NCBI GenBank assembly: GCA_903917505.1
Contig: CAIXAY010000300.1
Coordinates: 1 to 6,203, forward strand
Direction: 5' to 3'
Source of the DNA: an uncultured beta proteobacterium
GTDB lineage: Bacteria > Pseudomonadota > Gammaproteobacteria > Burkholderiales > Rhodocyclaceae
Length of the DNA stretch: 6,203 bases
The position numbers and the translations under genes were made by a program. Shown here one piece after another: positions 5,307 to 6,203 of the stretch (position 1 is its first letter; every line of letters starts with the position of its first letter). The notes under the pieces were generated by a model that was given only the letters and a program-made list of their open reading frames with translations, did no database searches and had not been told where the DNA came from.

Positions 5307-6203
5307 TCAGGCTTTCTTGCGGCCGAGCCCGCCGAGCAGTGCCGCGACAAGACGGCGCGGCTTGTGCAGATGTTCAATGTGGGCGACGACCTGCGCCGCA
5401 TCGGCATCGGCAGGCGCCGCCACCGGATGCGGTTCGGCGCTTTCGTAGGGCTTGCTGAAATCGAAACCGTCAGCGGCGATATGGCTCTTGCGCCGGTTGC
5501 TCGCCGGGTGGCTTGCCGCGCTCGCCTCGCGCCGCGGCCGGGCGGCCGGCGCGACGGTGGCCGGCGGCGCCGGCGGACGGCGCAGATGGCTCTTGCGGCC
5601 GGTGGGCGGATATTCGTAGTCGTATTCCGGTTCGAAACCCGGAATGATCACCTGCTCCACCTTGATCTTGATCAGCTTTTCAATCTCGACCAGGTACTGG
5701 ACCTCGTGCGCCGAAACCAGCGAAATGGCGGTTCCCGGTTTGCCCGCGCGGCCGGTGCGGCCGATGCGGTGGATGTAGTCTTCCGGGGTGTGCGGGATTT
5801 CGAAATTGATCACGTGCGGCAGGTCGTCGATATCGAGTCCGCGCGCCGCGACGTCGGTGGCGACCAGCACCAGCACGGTACCGTTCTTGAAGGCTTCGAG
5901 CGCCTTCAGCCGATCGAGCTGGCTCTTGTCACCATGAATCGAATCGGCGGCGATGCCGGCGCGTTGCAGATCGCGGGCGAGCTTGTTGGTCTCGATCTTG
6001 GTGCGGGTGAATACCAGAACCTGATTGAAGTCCGATGACCTGAGCAGTTTGACCAGCAGCGCCCGCTTGGCGTCGGCGGCGACCGGGTGCACGCGGTGGG
6101 TGATCGTGTCGACCACCGTGTTGCGCTTGGCCACTTCGATGAGTTGCGGCGCCCTGAGCATCTTGTCGGCGAGCTTCTTGATCTCTTCCGAAAAAGTCGC
6201 GGA
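5307..6203 (-). CDS. rhlE: DEAD-box RNA helicase, RhlE type, C-terminal part (5' end outside window)
   Basis: The frame is open to the window end and stops at 5307-5309, giving 298 visible residues. It begins inside helicase motif III (SATFSEEIKKLADK), so the Q motif, Walker A and DEAD box lie outside. RecA-like domain 2 is complete: VLVFTRT (motif IV, 62-68), ATDVAARGLD (motif V, 115-124) and HRIGRTGRAG (motif VI, 145-154). Next come IEKLIKIKVEQVIIPGFEPEY and a basic, Ala/Pro-rich tail of about 110 residues. The tail has two copies of RKSH, a GFDFSKPYES segment that I associate with betaproteobacterial RhlE proteins, and a closing LLGGLGRKKA. RhlE enzymes use ATP to open short RNA duplexes and act in ribosome assembly, RNA decay and cold adaptation; the basic tail probably binds RNA. 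The ATG at 6161 is internal and not the start. It converges on the phosphatase gene with a 79-bp gap. Confidence 0.93.
   Translation of the reverse strand, partial: SATFSEEIKKLADKMLRAPQLIEVAKRNTVVDTITHRVHPVAADAKRALLVKLLRSSDFNQVLVFTRTKIETNKLARDLQRAGIAADSIHGDKSQLDRLKALEAFKNGTVLVLVATDVAARGLDIDDLPHVINFEIPHTPEDYIHRIGRTGRAGKPGTAISLVSAHEVQYLVEIEKLIKIKVEQVIIPGFEPEYDYEYPPTGRKSHLRRPPAPPATVAPAARPRREASAASHPASNRRKSHIAADGFDFSKPYESAEPHPVAAPADADAAQVVAHIEHLHKPRRLVAALLGGLGRKKA

Noticed and set aside
5364..6038. 224-codon plus-strand frame opposite the RhlE gene
   Set aside because: It is antisense to conserved helicase motifs IV-VI, and its residues simply mirror the helicase codons.

Overview
The window is GC-rich and gene-dense, with short intergenic gaps and long antisense shadow frames. 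Gene content and protein style point to a betaproteobacterium, perhaps of the Rhodocyclales or a neighbouring order. This is inferred from recognition of the proteins, not from a search. It looks like ordinary chromosome: I see no insertion sequence, phage gene, integrase, tRNA, rRNA or CRISPR array.

Layout. (1) At 1-1487 (+) lie the 3' end of tldD, a TldD/TldE metalloprotease subunit, and an AroG-type DAHP synthase that starts two bases after the tldD stop. (2) At 1597-2478 (+) is a membrane prenyltransferase of the UbiA superfamily, of the decaprenyl-phosphate phosphoribosyltransferase type. (3) At 2503-3072 (-) is a PduO-type corrinoid adenosyltransferase, convergent with the previous gene. 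(4) At 3073-3240 is a divergent promoter region with recognisable promoter elements for both directions and several small inverted repeats. (5) At 3241-5227 (+) is a tight three-gene operon: an HDOD-domain protein, a 108-aa protein I do not recognise, and a PP2C-type Ser/Thr phosphatase. (6) At 5307-6203 (-) is the C-terminal part of a RhlE-type DEAD-box RNA helicase, cut by the window end.

Working together. The HDOD/unknown/PP2C operon is the only set that looks like a functional module, probably a small signalling unit. It has a phosphatase but no visible partner kinase. The other genes are housekeeping or metabolic: aromatic amino-acid entry, coenzyme B12 formation, RNA remodelling, and peptide processing or proteolysis. 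Their adjacency need not mean a shared pathway.

Most notable observations: a Lys-to-Thr change in the DAHP synthase at an otherwise strongly conserved active-site motif; the HDOD-108 aa-PP2C operon with its unknown middle gene; a perfect 7-bp inverted repeat at the expected 5' end of that operon's mRNA; and a duplicated RKSH element in the RhlE tail. I found no clear evidence of a wholly new system. The best candidate for new biology is the 108-aa protein in the signalling operon.
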